Positions 16,605 through 25,032 of a DNA stretch of 64,000 nucleotides are shown here, one piece after another. This DNA is from JBBDIM01 sp040880405. GTDB taxonomy: Bacteria; Planctomycetota; Planctomycetia; Pirellulales; Pirellulaceae. A program made the translations under genes and the position numbers. The number at the start of each line of letters is the position of its first letter. Positions within the stretch are counted from its first letter, which is position 1. The DNA is taken from assembly GCA_040880405.1 (NCBI GenBank), contig JBBDIM010000109.1, forward strand, positions 1-64,000, given 5' to 3'. The notes below the pieces were generated by a model. The model did not search any database, was not told the origin of the DNA, and was given only the letters and a program-made list of their open reading frames with translations.

Positions 16605-17993
16605 ATGGTAAGTCGGTTACTTTATTTGGAGCCGGGCCAGCTCAAACGATGCTGGCCTTTCTTCGTTCTCTATTTCTTTCTGTTCACTGCGCTCACGCTG
16701 GCGGATGCGCTGTCGTTGACGCTATTCGTCCAGAATGTTGGCACGCGACTGTTGCCTCACTGTTACGCGATCTCTTCCGCGTTTGTGCTGATTGGGGTGA
16801 CGTGGTATCTCCGCTCGGCCAGCAAGTACCCGAGCCAATGGGTGTTTTGGCTGATCATGATTGTGCCGCTCTGCCTGTTCATGGCGGTGTGGGTGATCGT
16901 TACGCTATTGGGTGGGCATCATCTGTGGTACGGGTTGCTGTTTATCGGCCGCGAGATCGCCTTCGCCTTGGTGGTCTTGCACTTCGGCACTTACTTGCAG
17001 GACTACTTCACCCGGGCCGAACTCAACCGCGTGATGCCGCTGATTTACGCCGGCGGTCGTGTTGGTGGAATCTTGGGTGGCGTGCTGCTGGAATACACCA
17101 GCCCCTGGATTCCGCCCAGCGGCCTGCTGCCGGTCACGGCCGGGCTGATTGGCGTGGGCATGGTGGGAGTCGCGTGGATTACGCGGCATCGAACGCACGT
17201 CGAAGAACCAACCGACGTCTCGCTGGTCGTCGAGCGCAAACCCAAACCGCCAGGCAACGAAGGTGCGGTCGAAAGGGGCATCAAAAACCCGAGCGAGACC
17301 GACCTCGGCGAAGCACCCACCACCTGGCGCGGACTGATGGCGTTTGTCTGGAGCAATCCGCTGCTGTTCTGGATCTCCGTCACCACCATCCTCTACTTCG
17401 GCTGCCGGGCCTTTTTGAACTTCCAGTACAGCGTGCTGTTTGAAGAGATCTTCGACAACGAGGCGGAGATGGCCCGGTTCTTGGGTCGGTACACCCAGTG
17501 GGCGTTGATCGGGTCGCTCTTCCTACAACTCTTCGTGATCAACCGCTGGATTGCCTTCGCCGGGCTCAAGGGTGCCCACATGACCTACGCCGCGCTGCTG
17601 CTGATGGCCTGCTTGGCGGGGAGTGTCGGCCTGACCTTGGCCACCGCGATGTTTGCGAGGCTGATCGAAAACGAACTCCGCTACGGCCTACGAAACCCGG
17701 TCAGCCAGATGATCGTCAACCTATTCCCCAAACCGCAGCGAATTTGTGCTCGAGCCTGGAGCCTCGGGTTCTTGATCCCGGTGGCGACGCTTGTCTCGTC
17801 GGTGGTTCTTGCCGTTTTAGTCCGGTGGGAACTTTCAGTGGTGATCGGCGTGATCGTGGCCCTGTTAGGGTTTGGCTACCTGACAGCCTCGGTCGGCCTA
17901 ATCCAAAGCTTCCGCGAAATCAGCCCACCAGGTTTCCACACCTGGCGCTCCAGAAAACGGGGCGAAGAGCCAGCCAAGGAAACCGGCGGATAA
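16605..17993 (+). CDS. Multi-spanning carrier, MFS/ATP-ADP-translocase-like
   Basis: This 462-residue integral membrane protein has ten to twelve hydrophobic segments and a charged central loop (about residues 205-240) containing KPKPPG. It starts LYLEPGQLKRCWPFFVLYFF, and IYAGGRVGGILGGVLLEY is a signature-like stretch. The overall pattern resembles the NTP/NDP-exchange and MFS-like transporters found in planctomycetes (recalled). The substrate is not readable. GGGGAGG lies just upstream of the ATG with short spacing. It follows repeats, so it is probably its own transcript. Confidence 0.65.
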   Translation: MVSRLLYLEPGQLKRCWPFFVLYFFLFTALTLADALSLTLFVQNVGTRLLPHCYAISSAFVLIGVTWYLRSASKYPSQWVFWLIMIVPLCLFMAVWVIVTLLGGHHLWYGLLFIGREIAFALVVLHFGTYLQDYFTRAELNRVMPLIYAGGRVGGILGGVLLEYTSPWIPPSGLLPVTAGLIGVGMVGVAWITRHRTHVEEPTDVSLVVERKPKPPGNEGAVERGIKNPSETDLGEAPTTWRGLMAFVWSNPLLFWISVTTILYFGCRAFLNFQYSVLFEEIFDNEAEMARFLGRYTQWALIGSLFLQLFVINRWIAFAGLKGAHMTYAALLLMACLAGSVGLTLATAMFARLIENELRYGLRNPVSQMIVNLFPKPQRICARAWSLGFLIPVATLVSSVVLAVLVRWELSVVIGVIVALLGFGYLTASVGLIQSFREISPPGFHTWRSRKRGEEPAKETGG

Positions 17994-18013
17994 CCGCATC
18001 AAATGGTGTATCC

Positions 18014-18047
18014 GGGTGCCATGCCCACGCCCTCCAACGTGGGCATG
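18014..18047. repeat. Family C hairpin, inverted copy
   Basis: GGGTGCCATGCCCACG, then CCCTCCAA, then CGTGGGCATG is the exact reverse complement of the hairpin part of the 18143 copy, 95 bases away. Confidence 0.85.
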
Positions 18048-18080
18048 AGAAGTGAGTGATGATTTGGTCTTATTGGAGAA

Positions 18081-18279
18081 GTCCGGACGCCGGTTCGGGT
18101 TCCATTGGGCGGCGTTGCCATTGGAAAACGGACCCGCCAAAGCATGCCCACGTTGGAGGGCGTGGGCATGGCACCCGGAACCAAGCACCAGGAACCAAGA
18201 ACCAAGCTTCCATTTTGCATTTTTCATTCTCCAATACTCATTAATCATTCAAAGCGGAGCAGCGCGAGCTGCCCGGTGA
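18081..18279. repeat. Family D composite, copy upstream of the helicase
   Basis: Starts with CGGACGCCGGTTCGGGTTCC, passes through an embedded family C unit and an AT-rich tract, and ends with GGAGCAGCGCGAGCTGCCCG then GTGA. The same start and end blocks, with a similar AT-rich tract but no family C insert, occur at 20761-20901 beyond the helicase, in the same orientation. Confidence 0.7.
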
Positions 18280-18428
18280 ACTGCGAGAGGATACTGTCTC
18301 TTCCAGGAAGTCCGGTCGCCGTCTCATCTCCGGGCAACTGGCCTTGTCTGAATTTCGATCTGGTTTAGGCTTGATCTCTAATCAAAGCATGAATTGTGAA
18401 AGAGACGCGCGCGAACCCCACCAGCCGA

Positions 18429-20552
18429 ATGAATAAATCCACGACCAGCCGTTGTTTCAACGAGACCGAAGCGGACGAACGCGAGTATCTGGAGCAGATC
18501 AAGGCCAAGATCAACGCCGAGCTCAAAGCGGTCAGCAATCGGGTCGAGGATCGGCACTCCGAGATGCAGGATCTGAAGACCTACTTGGAGCATAACAAGC
18601 AGGAAATGGACCACGTCGAAAAGGCGTCGGTCCGGCAATCGGTCAACATGATGTCGACCATCGGCGAGCACGCCGCCGATCAAAAGGCCCGGCTGATCAA
18701 GCTGCTCAACGCGCCTTACTTCGGCCGGATCGATATCCAGGGTGAGGCGCATCCCGAGGTCCATCCCACGTACATCGGCATTCATTCGCTGTACGACGCC
18801 GAGGATGAAGCCCCGCTGATTCATGACTGGCGGGCCCCGGTCTCCAGCATGTTTTACGAGTTCGAACTGGGAGAGGCCCACTACGACGCGCCCGGCGGTC
18901 GGACCGAGTGCCAGCTGCTCCGCAAACGGCAATACCGGATCGAGAATCGGCAATTGGCGTTCATGCTGGAAAGCTCGCTCAACATTCAGGACGATATCCT
19001 GCAAAAAGAATTGAGCCGGGCCTCCGACGACAAAATGAAAAACATCGTCGCCACGATCCAACGCGACCAAAACGCGATCATCCGCAACGACCAAACCCAC
19101 ACCCTGATCATCCAAGGGGCGGCCGGTTCCGGCAAGACGTCGATCGCGCTGCACCGGATCGCCTTCCTGCTGTACAAGTACAAGGAGACGATCCGCTCTG
19201 ACGAAATTTTGATTGTGTCGCCCAATAAGGTGTTCGCCCACTATATCTCGCAGGTGTTGCCGGAACTGGGCGAGGAGATGATCCAAGAGACGACGATGGA
19301 GGTCCTCGCCTCCGACCTGCTGGAGGATAAGGTCAAGTTCCAAACCTTCGCCGAGCAAGTGGCCCTGCTGCTGGTCGGCAAGGATGAAAGCTATGGCGAG
19401 CGGGTCCGCTTTAAAGCGACGCCTGAGTTCCTGCGGAAGCTGGACGAGTACGGCAATCAGGCCCAAAGCGTGAAGGTTGTGCCGACCGAAGTTCGCGTCG
19501 GGCTGTTCACAGTGGACCAAGAGTTTATCGCCACCAAGTTTCGCCGCTATGCCGGTCGCGCCCCGACCGATTTGGTCGCCCAGGTTTTTAATGACGTGGT
19601 TGATTACATGAGCTACACCCACGGCAAATCACTCGCCGGTAAGGACCGCACCAAGCTGAGGGGCGACCTGCGGAAGATGATCACCACCACCACGCTCAAG
19701 GCGATGTACAAAAACTTCTACGAGTGGCTGGGTGAGCCGGGGATGTTCAAACTGGCCAAGGGGAGCAAGTACGAGTACTCCGACGTCTTCCCGCTCATCT
19801 ACCTAAAGATGCTGGTTGAGGGGCTGCCGGAGGTGAACCGGATCAAGCATATTGTGATCGACGAAATGCAAGACTATACCCCGGTGCAGTACGAGGTGAT
19901 CGCGAGTCTCTATTCCTGCAAAAAGACGATTCTAGGAGACCACAACCAATCGGTCAGTCCCCTTAGCTCCTCCTCGGCCGAAGCGATCCGGGACATCCTA
20001 CCCGACGCCGAATGCATGTACATGCACAAGAGCTACCGCTCGACGATCGAGATCACCGAGCTGGCCCAAAGCATTCACCATAACGCGAACCTGGTGCCGA
20101 TCGAGCGGCATGGCGAGAAGCCAACGGTCATTGCCTGCCAAAAACCAGCGCAGGAAGTCGACCAGATCCGCGCGGCCATCAAGACCTTCCACGACTCGCA
20201 GTACAACTCGTTGGGAATCATCTGTAAGACCCAGCAGCAAGCGGATTCCTTGCACAAGGCCTTGGCCGAGAGCCGCGTGAATGTCCGCTTGCTCAACCCG
20301 GACAGCACGATCTTTAGCGACGGCGTGATGATCGCCACCGCCTACCTGGCCAAGGGGTTGGAGTTCGATCAGGTGATCGTCCCGTTCTGTGACGAGAAGT
20401 CCTACCAAAGCGTGATCGACCGCCACATGCTGTACGTCGCCGTCACCCGAGCGATGCACAGCCTAACCCTAACCCACACCGGCAAACTCTCTCCCTTGCT
20501 CACCCCAGCAGTAGAGTCTGGCAAGGTGCAAACCGTCGCAGCCCACGGGTAA
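18429..20552 (+). CDS. helD: HelD/UvrD-like superfamily 1 helicase
   Basis: A protein of about 707 residues. The N-terminal coiled coil (roughly residues 8-70, EADEREYLEQIKAKINAEL) is followed by Walker A GAAGSGKTSIALHRIAF near residue 231, Walker B VIDEMQDYTPVQYEVI near 478, and C-terminal motifs LEFDQVIVPF and MLYVAVTRAMHSLTL. This layout (coiled coil, SF1A core, short length) matches HelD/helicase IV-like proteins, which release stalled RNA polymerase in Gram-positive bacteria; the same role here is inference. An upstream GTG at 18396 would add 11 residues; I prefer the ATG, though neither has a strong SD. The gene is bracketed by family D repeats. Confidence 0.85.
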   Translation: MNKSTTSRCFNETEADEREYLEQIKAKINAELKAVSNRVEDRHSEMQDLKTYLEHNKQEMDHVEKASVRQSVNMMSTIGEHAADQKARLIKLLNAPYFGRIDIQGEAHPEVHPTYIGIHSLYDAEDEAPLIHDWRAPVSSMFYEFELGEAHYDAPGGRTECQLLRKRQYRIENRQLAFMLESSLNIQDDILQKELSRASDDKMKNIVATIQRDQNAIIRNDQTHTLIIQGAAGSGKTSIALHRIAFLLYKYKETIRSDEILIVSPNKVFAHYISQVLPELGEEMIQETTMEVLASDLLEDKVKFQTFAEQVALLLVGKDESYGERVRFKATPEFLRKLDEYGNQAQSVKVVPTEVRVGLFTVDQEFIATKFRRYAGRAPTDLVAQVFNDVVDYMSYTHGKSLAGKDRTKLRGDLRKMITTTTLKAMYKNFYEWLGEPGMFKLAKGSKYEYSDVFPLIYLKMLVEGLPEVNRIKHIVIDEMQDYTPVQYEVIASLYSCKKTILGDHNQSVSPLSSSSAEAIRDILPDAECMYMHKSYRSTIEITELAQSIHHNANLVPIERHGEKPTVIACQKPAQEVDQIRAAIKTFHDSQYNSLGIICKTQQQADSLHKALAESRVNVRLLNPDSTIFSDGVMIATAYLAKGLEFDQVIVPFCDEKSYQSVIDRHMLYVAVTRAMHSLTLTHTGKLSPLLTPAVESGKVQTVAAHG

Positions 20553-20578
20553 GCCGAGGCTGGGTGCCATGCCCACGC

Positions 20579-20722
20579 CCCCTGGGACCGCCGACGTCTC
20601 GTCGGCAAGCCACGCGAGAAAATCGACCCCAACCAACCAACGCACACCGAAAATGGAATAACCCCGAAAAGCATCTCCGCACACCCATAAAGTGCCGACG
20701 GGGACGTCGGCGGTCCCAGGGG
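20579..20722. repeat. Long inverted repeat with 20-base perfect arms
   Basis: CCCCTGGGACCGCCGACGTC at 20579-20598 is the exact reverse complement of 20703-20722, and pairing extends imperfectly inward (TCGTCGGCA with TGCCGACGGG). The loop is about 100 bases. Confidence 0.8.
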
Positions 20723-20760
20723 GGCGGCCTACCAAGGTTTTATCCAAGTCCCGGGTGCCT

Positions 20761-20901
20761 TGCGGACGCCGGTTCGGGTTCCACGAAACGGCGTTGCTAG
20801 TAGGGAAATCTCACGCCCTTCCGCTTTTATTTTGCAATTTTCATTTGTCAATTTTCAATTACAAATTCAATAATACCGGAGCAGCACAAGCTGCCCGGTG
20901 A
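20761..20901. repeat. Family D copy downstream of the helicase
   Basis: TGCGGACGCCGGTTCGGGTT leads into an AT-rich tract and ends GGAGCAGCACAAGCTGCCCG then GTGA, matching the ends of 18081-18279. Confidence 0.7.
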
Positions 20902-20912
20902 GGAAAATCCCT

Positions 20913-21350
20913 TCAAACCCCAATATCCTCATTCCACAATTCCGGCTTCTCGCGGATGAAGGTCTCCATCAGCTCGATGCACTGGGCGTCGTCCAGAATG
21001 GTGACCTCCACGCCCCGAGCACGAAGCAACTCCGGCTCGCCGGGGAACGTGCGGTTCTCGCCGATCACCACCCGCGGAATCTGGTACAGCAAAATCGCCC
21101 CGGTACACATGATGCAGGGTGAGAGCGTGGTGTAGATGGTGCACTTGTCATACTCCGCCCGGCCGAGCCGGCCCGCGTTCTCCAAGGCATCCATCTCGGC
21201 ATGCCGAATAGCACTGCCCATCTGCTGCCGCTGATTATGCCCCGCCCCAATCACCGCGCCATCCATCACCAGCACCGACCCAATCGGCACGCCACCTTCG
21301 CGAAGTCCTTGTTGGGCTTGTTCGATGGCGAGTTGCATGAAGGTGGACAT
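20913..21350 (-). CDS. Cytosine deaminase of the yeast Fcy1 type (CDA fold)
   Basis: This 145-residue zinc deaminase has the HAE motif (IRHAEMDAL, near residue 50) and PCxxC (TLSPCIMCTGAI, near residue 80). The C-terminal half follows the yeast cytosine deaminase pattern closely: YQIPRVVIGENRTF, RGVEVTILDD and a terminal RPELWNEDIGV-like end (here REKPELWNEDIGV). The likely reaction is cytosine to uracil plus ammonia in pyrimidine salvage. It is unrelated to the amidohydrolase CodA used by E. coli. Guanine deaminases share the CDA fold but usually have a different C-terminus. The gene stands alone. Confidence 0.8.
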   Translation of the reverse strand: MSTFMQLAIEQAQQGLREGGVPIGSVLVMDGAVIGAGHNQRQQMGSAIRHAEMDALENAGRLGRAEYDKCTIYTTLSPCIMCTGAILLYQIPRVVIGENRTFPGEPELLRARGVEVTILDDAQCIELMETFIREKPELWNEDIGV

Positions 21351-21474
21351 GGTGTGGGCTTATTGGGTTGGACGAGGGTGGGTGGATGAGGGTAGAATGT
21401 AACGAATCAGTCGCCGTTTGTCGACAAAATGAGAAGACCGTCCTCAGGCGACCATCCTTCACGTGAGATGCACT

Positions 21475-21717
21475 ATGTCCCTGGAATCGATCATCGGAAA
21501 TCTCACCCACGCCGAAAAGCTGGCGGCGATGGATCTCCTCTGGCGGGACCTCTCGAATCACGCTTCTGGTTTCGATTCGCCCGAGTGGCACAAGCGAGTT
21601 CTCGCAGAGCGGTTGGCCAACCCGGCGCCGGAACCGACACTGTCACTGGATGAGGCCAAGGCGAAAATTAGGCGGGAGTTAGGATTCCCACTAAGTCCTT
21701 CCTTCTTTGCGCCTTAG
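21475..21717 (+). CDS. Putative addiction-module antitoxin, orphan
   Basis: This 80-residue protein starts MSLESIIGNLTHAEKLAAMD, followed by LLWRDLS, SPEWHKRVLAER and LSLDEAKAKIRRELG. This matches the small antitoxin family found beside RelE/ParE-type toxins. No toxin gene follows. The last residues and the stop codon (PSFFAP) are encoded by the start of a palindromic repeat (21700-21782), so the natural 3' end, and perhaps the toxin, have been lost. The frame is open from a GTG at 21463, but the ATG fits the family better. Confidence 0.7.
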   Translation: MSLESIIGNLTHAEKLAAMDLLWRDLSNHASGFDSPEWHKRVLAERLANPAPEPTLSLDEAKAKIRRELGFPLSPSFFAP

Positions 21718-21782
21718 CGCCTTTGCGAGAGCATTTCCTGCTTTAAGATTGATCTCTCGCCAAGGCGCAAAGCCGCAAAGGG
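21700..21782. repeat. Family G palindrome (TTTGCGCCTTAGCG)
   Basis: CTTTGCGCCTTAGCGCCTTTGCGAGAG pairs with CTCTCGCCAAGGCGCAAAGC further on. The reverse complement closely matches 36293-36365, including the shared core GAGAGATCAATCTTAA. Confidence 0.75.
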
Positions 21783-21869
21783 CGAGCGTCTTCCTGAGTT
21801 CGCCGCTTCCTGGTTGGCTCATGCTTTATCCCACCCAGGAAGTTAATTCTCTTGCGATCCTGAGGAGAA

Positions 21870-22718
21870 TCAAATTCCCAAAAACTCCTCCAACGCCTCC
21901 CGCATCACCGCGGGATCCGGATCAATCCCGGTCCAGATTTTGAAGCCGATGACTCCTTGGTTGACGAGCATCCCCAGGCCGTCGATCGTTTGGCAGCCGG
22001 CGGTTTGGGCGGCGGTGAGGAAGGGGGTTTGGGGTGGGTTGAAGATTACGTCCGCCACTACCATGCCTTCGCGGAAGGTGGTGGGGTCGACTGGGACCAT
22101 CGCGCTGGGGTCGTTCAGGCCGATGCTGGTGGCGTTGATTACGATGTCGGCGTCTTCCGGCAAGGCGTATTTCCCTTCCCAGGGGGCGAAGGTGGTGGGG
22201 ACTTTCACCTGATCGTTGAGCAGGTTGGCCAGGTCTTGGCCGCGCTCGGCGGAGCGGTTGACCACCACGAACTCGGCCGCTTTGTTGAGCCCGACCTCGA
22301 CGCCGATCGCCCTAGCCGCGCCACCGGCACCCAGCAGCACTACTTTTTTCCCTTCGGGGTCGATCACCTCTTTGAGCGAAGTGACAAAGCCTTTGCCGTC
22401 GGTGTTTTCGCCGGTGAAGCCCCCATCCTCGAAGTTGATGCAGTTGACCGCCCCCATCAACTGGGCCGCTTCACTCAGCCGGGCCAGGTGCGGGATGATC
22501 GCCACTTTGTGCGGGATGGTGAAGTTACCGCCGCGGAAACCCATCGCCTGCATCCCGGCCACGGCGGCCGGCAGGTCGTCCGGCGAGACCTCCAAGGTCA
22601 GGTAGCGCCAATCGAGCCCGGCGGCGGCGAACGCCTTTTCCATCATGTACTGAGAGGGGTTCCCGGCGACCGGTTGTCCCATGCAGCAAACAATTTCCTG
22701 CAGCGCTTCGTGATCCAT
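21870..22718 (-). CDS. aroE: Shikimate dehydrogenase
   Basis: This 282-residue enzyme reduces 3-dehydroshikimate to shikimate with NADPH. The substrate lysine is in NFTIPHK (near residue 69), with NCIN and GENTDGKG (catalytic Asp) after it. The nucleotide motif LLGAGGAARAIG starts near residue 128, followed by VNRSAER, which suggests NADPH, and ADIVINATSIGL. One oddity: the usual SxS substrate motif of the N-terminal loop reads AGNPSQYMMEKAF, so the first serine is an asparagine. It is the only aromatic-pathway gene here. No clear SD precedes the ATG. Confidence 0.9.
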   Translation of the reverse strand: MDHEALQEIVCCMGQPVAGNPSQYMMEKAFAAAGLDWRYLTLEVSPDDLPAAVAGMQAMGFRGGNFTIPHKVAIIPHLARLSEAAQLMGAVNCINFEDGGFTGENTDGKGFVTSLKEVIDPEGKKVVLLGAGGAARAIGVEVGLNKAAEFVVVNRSAERGQDLANLLNDQVKVPTTFAPWEGKYALPEDADIVINATSIGLNDPSAMVPVDPTTFREGMVVADVIFNPPQTPFLTAAQTAGCQTIDGLGMLVNQGVIGFKIWTGIDPDPAVMREALEEFLGI

Positions 22719-22890
22719 GGTGGAGGCTTTTCTGGGGTAAGTACGAAAGGGGATGGGGACGGGTGCGATCGGCGGCTAGGGTCCTGCGCGGGCCGAAAAT
22801 TCGTTACAACCGCCCTATTTTGCGGTCATTGCGCGAGATTTGCAACGCACGAGCGGCCGTTGCCGGGTGATTTTCACGCGAGGCCCAATC

Positions 22891-23640
22891 ATGCTGGAAA
22901 GGATGTCAAACGCCGCGCGAGTTTTGTTAGGGTTGTGGTGGGTCGCCAGCGGTGTGCTGGATTGGGCCTTGCTGACGCACGCCGCCGCCGATTCGAACAT
23001 CCGCGGGGTGTTGATCGGCGTGGTGGTCGCTCAAATGGGTGTCGCCGGGCTCTGGGCCGCGACCGACCTAGGGCAAGGCTGGCTGCGGCTGTTGGGTCTG
23101 ACGCTGCTGCTGTTGGTCGGCAGCGGCATGTTGGCCATGGTGACGCCGGTCCCTTGGACCTTGTGGCTGCTGATGCTGCTCGGCCTGTCGGCCGGGATGG
23201 GCGTGGTGGCCCTGGTGACCGGACGGCTCACCACCCATGGTTGGCGGTTCAGTTTGGCGACTATCTTTCTGGCGACGATGCTGGTGGCGATCGCGTTGGG
23301 CGCGGCCCGGGAGGTGGCGGAGCTGGTCACGCCGGAAACGCAAACACGGTTCTTGGTGCTTCCGGTGGCGGTGCTCGGTTGGCTGTTGCCGCTGGGAAGT
23401 TGCCACGCCTGGCTCACCTTTCCCGCTCACGGCGACCGCCGCGTGCCGCACGCGTGGTTGGCGCTGCTGGTGGTCGGCAGCGCGATGGCGATCACACTCT
23501 TACCACCGGAACTCGCCCAACTACCGGTGATCGCCTTGGCCCAAGCGGTTTACGTCTGGCTAACCATCACCACCTTCGCCGCCGCGACGCGGGAGTCGGA
23601 GTTGGAGCCGCCCACGATTTTGGAACTGCGCCGCGAGTGA
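22891..23640 (+). CDS. Integral membrane protein of unknown function
   Basis: This protein of about 249 residues has roughly eight hydrophobic segments and short loops. It starts MLERMSNAARVLLGLWWVAS and ends in a short charged tail (ELEPPTILELRRE). The frame is open from 22840, but the ATG at 22891 has GAGG seven bases upstream. I do not recognise the family. A family C repeat follows the stop immediately. Confidence 0.6.
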   Translation: MLERMSNAARVLLGLWWVASGVLDWALLTHAAADSNIRGVLIGVVVAQMGVAGLWAATDLGQGWLRLLGLTLLLLVGSGMLAMVTPVPWTLWLLMLLGLSAGMGVVALVTGRLTTHGWRFSLATIFLATMLVAIALGAAREVAELVTPETQTRFLVLPVAVLGWLLPLGSCHAWLTFPAHGDRRVPHAWLALLVVGSAMAITLLPPELAQLPVIALAQAVYVWLTITTFAAATRESELEPPTILELRRE

Positions 23641-23642
23641 CG

Positions 23643-23705
23643 GTTGCCAGTGGAGAACAATCACGCCAAATCATGCCCACGTTGGAGGGCGTGGGCATGG
23701 CACCC
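23643..23705. repeat. Family C repeat, third full copy
   Basis: GTTGCCAGTGGAGAAC, CGCCAAAT and then the CATGCCCACG/CGTGGGCATG hairpin and GCACCC. It lies between two convergent genes and could terminate both. Confidence 0.85.
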
Positions 23706-23763
23706 GACCGGTGTTGGTGGCGTGGATAAACGATGAACAAAGAACGATGAACCAGGAACCTTT

Positions 23764-25032
23764 TCACCCTTTCCCTCTCCCCGTTTCCATATCCGGCAAC
23801 AGCGCCGTTAATAGCCCAACCATCGGCAGGTACGAACAAACCTGGTACACGAACTGGATGCTGGTTTCATCAGCGAGCCAACCGAGCACCGCTGCTCCGA
23901 TGCCTGCGATTCCGAAGGCGAATCCAAAAAACATGCCGGCCACCATGCCGACTCGGCTCGGCAGCAGTTCCTGGGCGTAGACGATGATCGCCGAGAAGGC
24001 GGAGGCGAGGATCAACCCGATTGGCACGGTCAATATCGCCGTCCAAAACAAGTTGGCGTATGGCAGGGCCAAGCTGAACGGGAGCACCCCCAAAATCGAA
24101 AACCAAATCACCGTTTTGAACCCAACCCGATCGCCGACCGGCCCGCCACCAAACGTCCCCACGGCGACCGCCCCTAAAAACACGAACAGGTACAACTGCG
24201 AGGCCTGGACCGAGACGTCGAATCGGTCGATCAGATAAAACGTGTAATAGCTGCTCAGGCTGACGAGGTAAAAGTACTTGGAGAAGACCAGCATCAGCAG
24301 CACGGCGATCGCGGCCGAGACTTGAAACGAGGTGAGGTTCGAGTTCCGCGGCACCGGTGCCTGCCGTGGATTCGCCTTCAGCTCGCTTAAGTGCCGCGCG
24401 TACCAACGGCCGACTTGGCCGAGGACGATAATCCCGGCGATCGCCCCGATCGAGAACCAAGCGAGGCTCGGCTGACCCCACGGCACCACCACAAACGCGG
24501 CCAGCAGCGGCCCAATCGCGGAACCCGCATTGCCACCCACCTGAAACAGCGACTGGGCAAACCCATACTTCCCCCCAGAGGCGAGTCGCGCTACCCGGGA
24601 AGCCTCCGGATGAAACACCGACGAGCCGATCCCCACAATCGCGGCGGCGAGCAGAATCGCCCCAAAGCTATTGGCCATCGCCAGCATGATCAGCCCGATG
24701 AGCGTGCTGGTCATCCCCACGGCCAAGCTATAGGGCCACGGCCGCCGATCAGTCACCATCCCCACCACCGGCTGGAGCAGCGAGGCGGTCAACTGAAACG
24801 TGAAGGTGATCAGCCCGATCTGAAAGAAGCTGAGGGCGTAGTTCTCCTTGAGCAGCGGATACACGGCCGGCAACAGCGACTGGATAATATCGTTCAGCAG
24901 ATGCGAAACACTCAGCGCGGCCAGCACCCCAATCGCCAACGAACTACGCGCGGCCGGTAGCGGTGCCGCGGAGTCAATCGCCTGGGTGGTCGTTTGGGCG
25001 GGGGAATCGGTAGTCGCGTTACTCGAGGTCAT
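23764..25032 (-). CDS. fsr: MFS transporter, fosmidomycin-resistance (Fsr) type
   Basis: A 422-residue drug/proton antiporter-like protein with 12 predicted membrane segments. Diagnostic stretches are SVSHLLNDIIQSLLPAVYPLLKE at the first helix, DRRPWPYSL in the loop 2-3 motif, and GIGSSVFHPEASRVAR, which is characteristic of the Fsr subfamily. The frame is open from a GTG at 25092. The ATG at 25032 is chosen because the first 20 residues of the longer form look non-conserved. It is likely to export small compounds; the substrate is unknown. Confidence 0.85.
   Translation of the reverse strand: MTSSNATTDSPAQTTTQAIDSAAPLPAARSSLAIGVLAALSVSHLLNDIIQSLLPAVYPLLKENYALSFFQIGLITFTFQLTASLLQPVVGMVTDRRPWPYSLAVGMTSTLIGLIMLAMANSFGAILLAAAIVGIGSSVFHPEASRVARLASGGKYGFAQSLFQVGGNAGSAIGPLLAAFVVVPWGQPSLAWFSIGAIAGIIVLGQVGRWYARHLSELKANPRQAPVPRNSNLTSFQVSAAIAVLLMLVFSKYFYLVSLSSYYTFYLIDRFDVSVQASQLYLFVFLGAVAVGTFGGGPVGDRVGFKTVIWFSILGVLPFSLALPYANLFWTAILTVPIGLILASAFSAIIVYAQELLPSRVGMVAGMFFGFAFGIAGIGAAVLGWLADETSIQFVYQVCSYLPMVGLLTALLPDMETGRGKG

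Larger units (their letters stand above)
17994..18428. other. Intergenic region with family C and D repeats
   Basis: Holds a bare inverted family C hairpin (18014-18047), a full family C unit (18114-18176) inside a larger repeat (18081-18279), and the leader of the helicase gene. No gene is supported. Confidence 0.6.
20553..20912. other. Intergenic region with a long hairpin and family D repeat
   Basis: This 360-base stretch contains a partial family C arm (20562-20580), the long-arm inverted repeat at 20579-20722 and the family D copy at 20761-20901. No gene is visible. Confidence 0.6.

Noticed and set aside
18378..19622. Minus-strand frame of 414 codons
   Set aside because: Antisense to the HelD-like helicase; His/Asp/Leu-rich shadow with no domain.
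21957..23729. Plus-strand open frame of 590 codons
   Set aside because: It runs antisense through aroE and then overlaps the membrane-protein gene in another frame. The real genes carry clear motifs; this one is a shadow.
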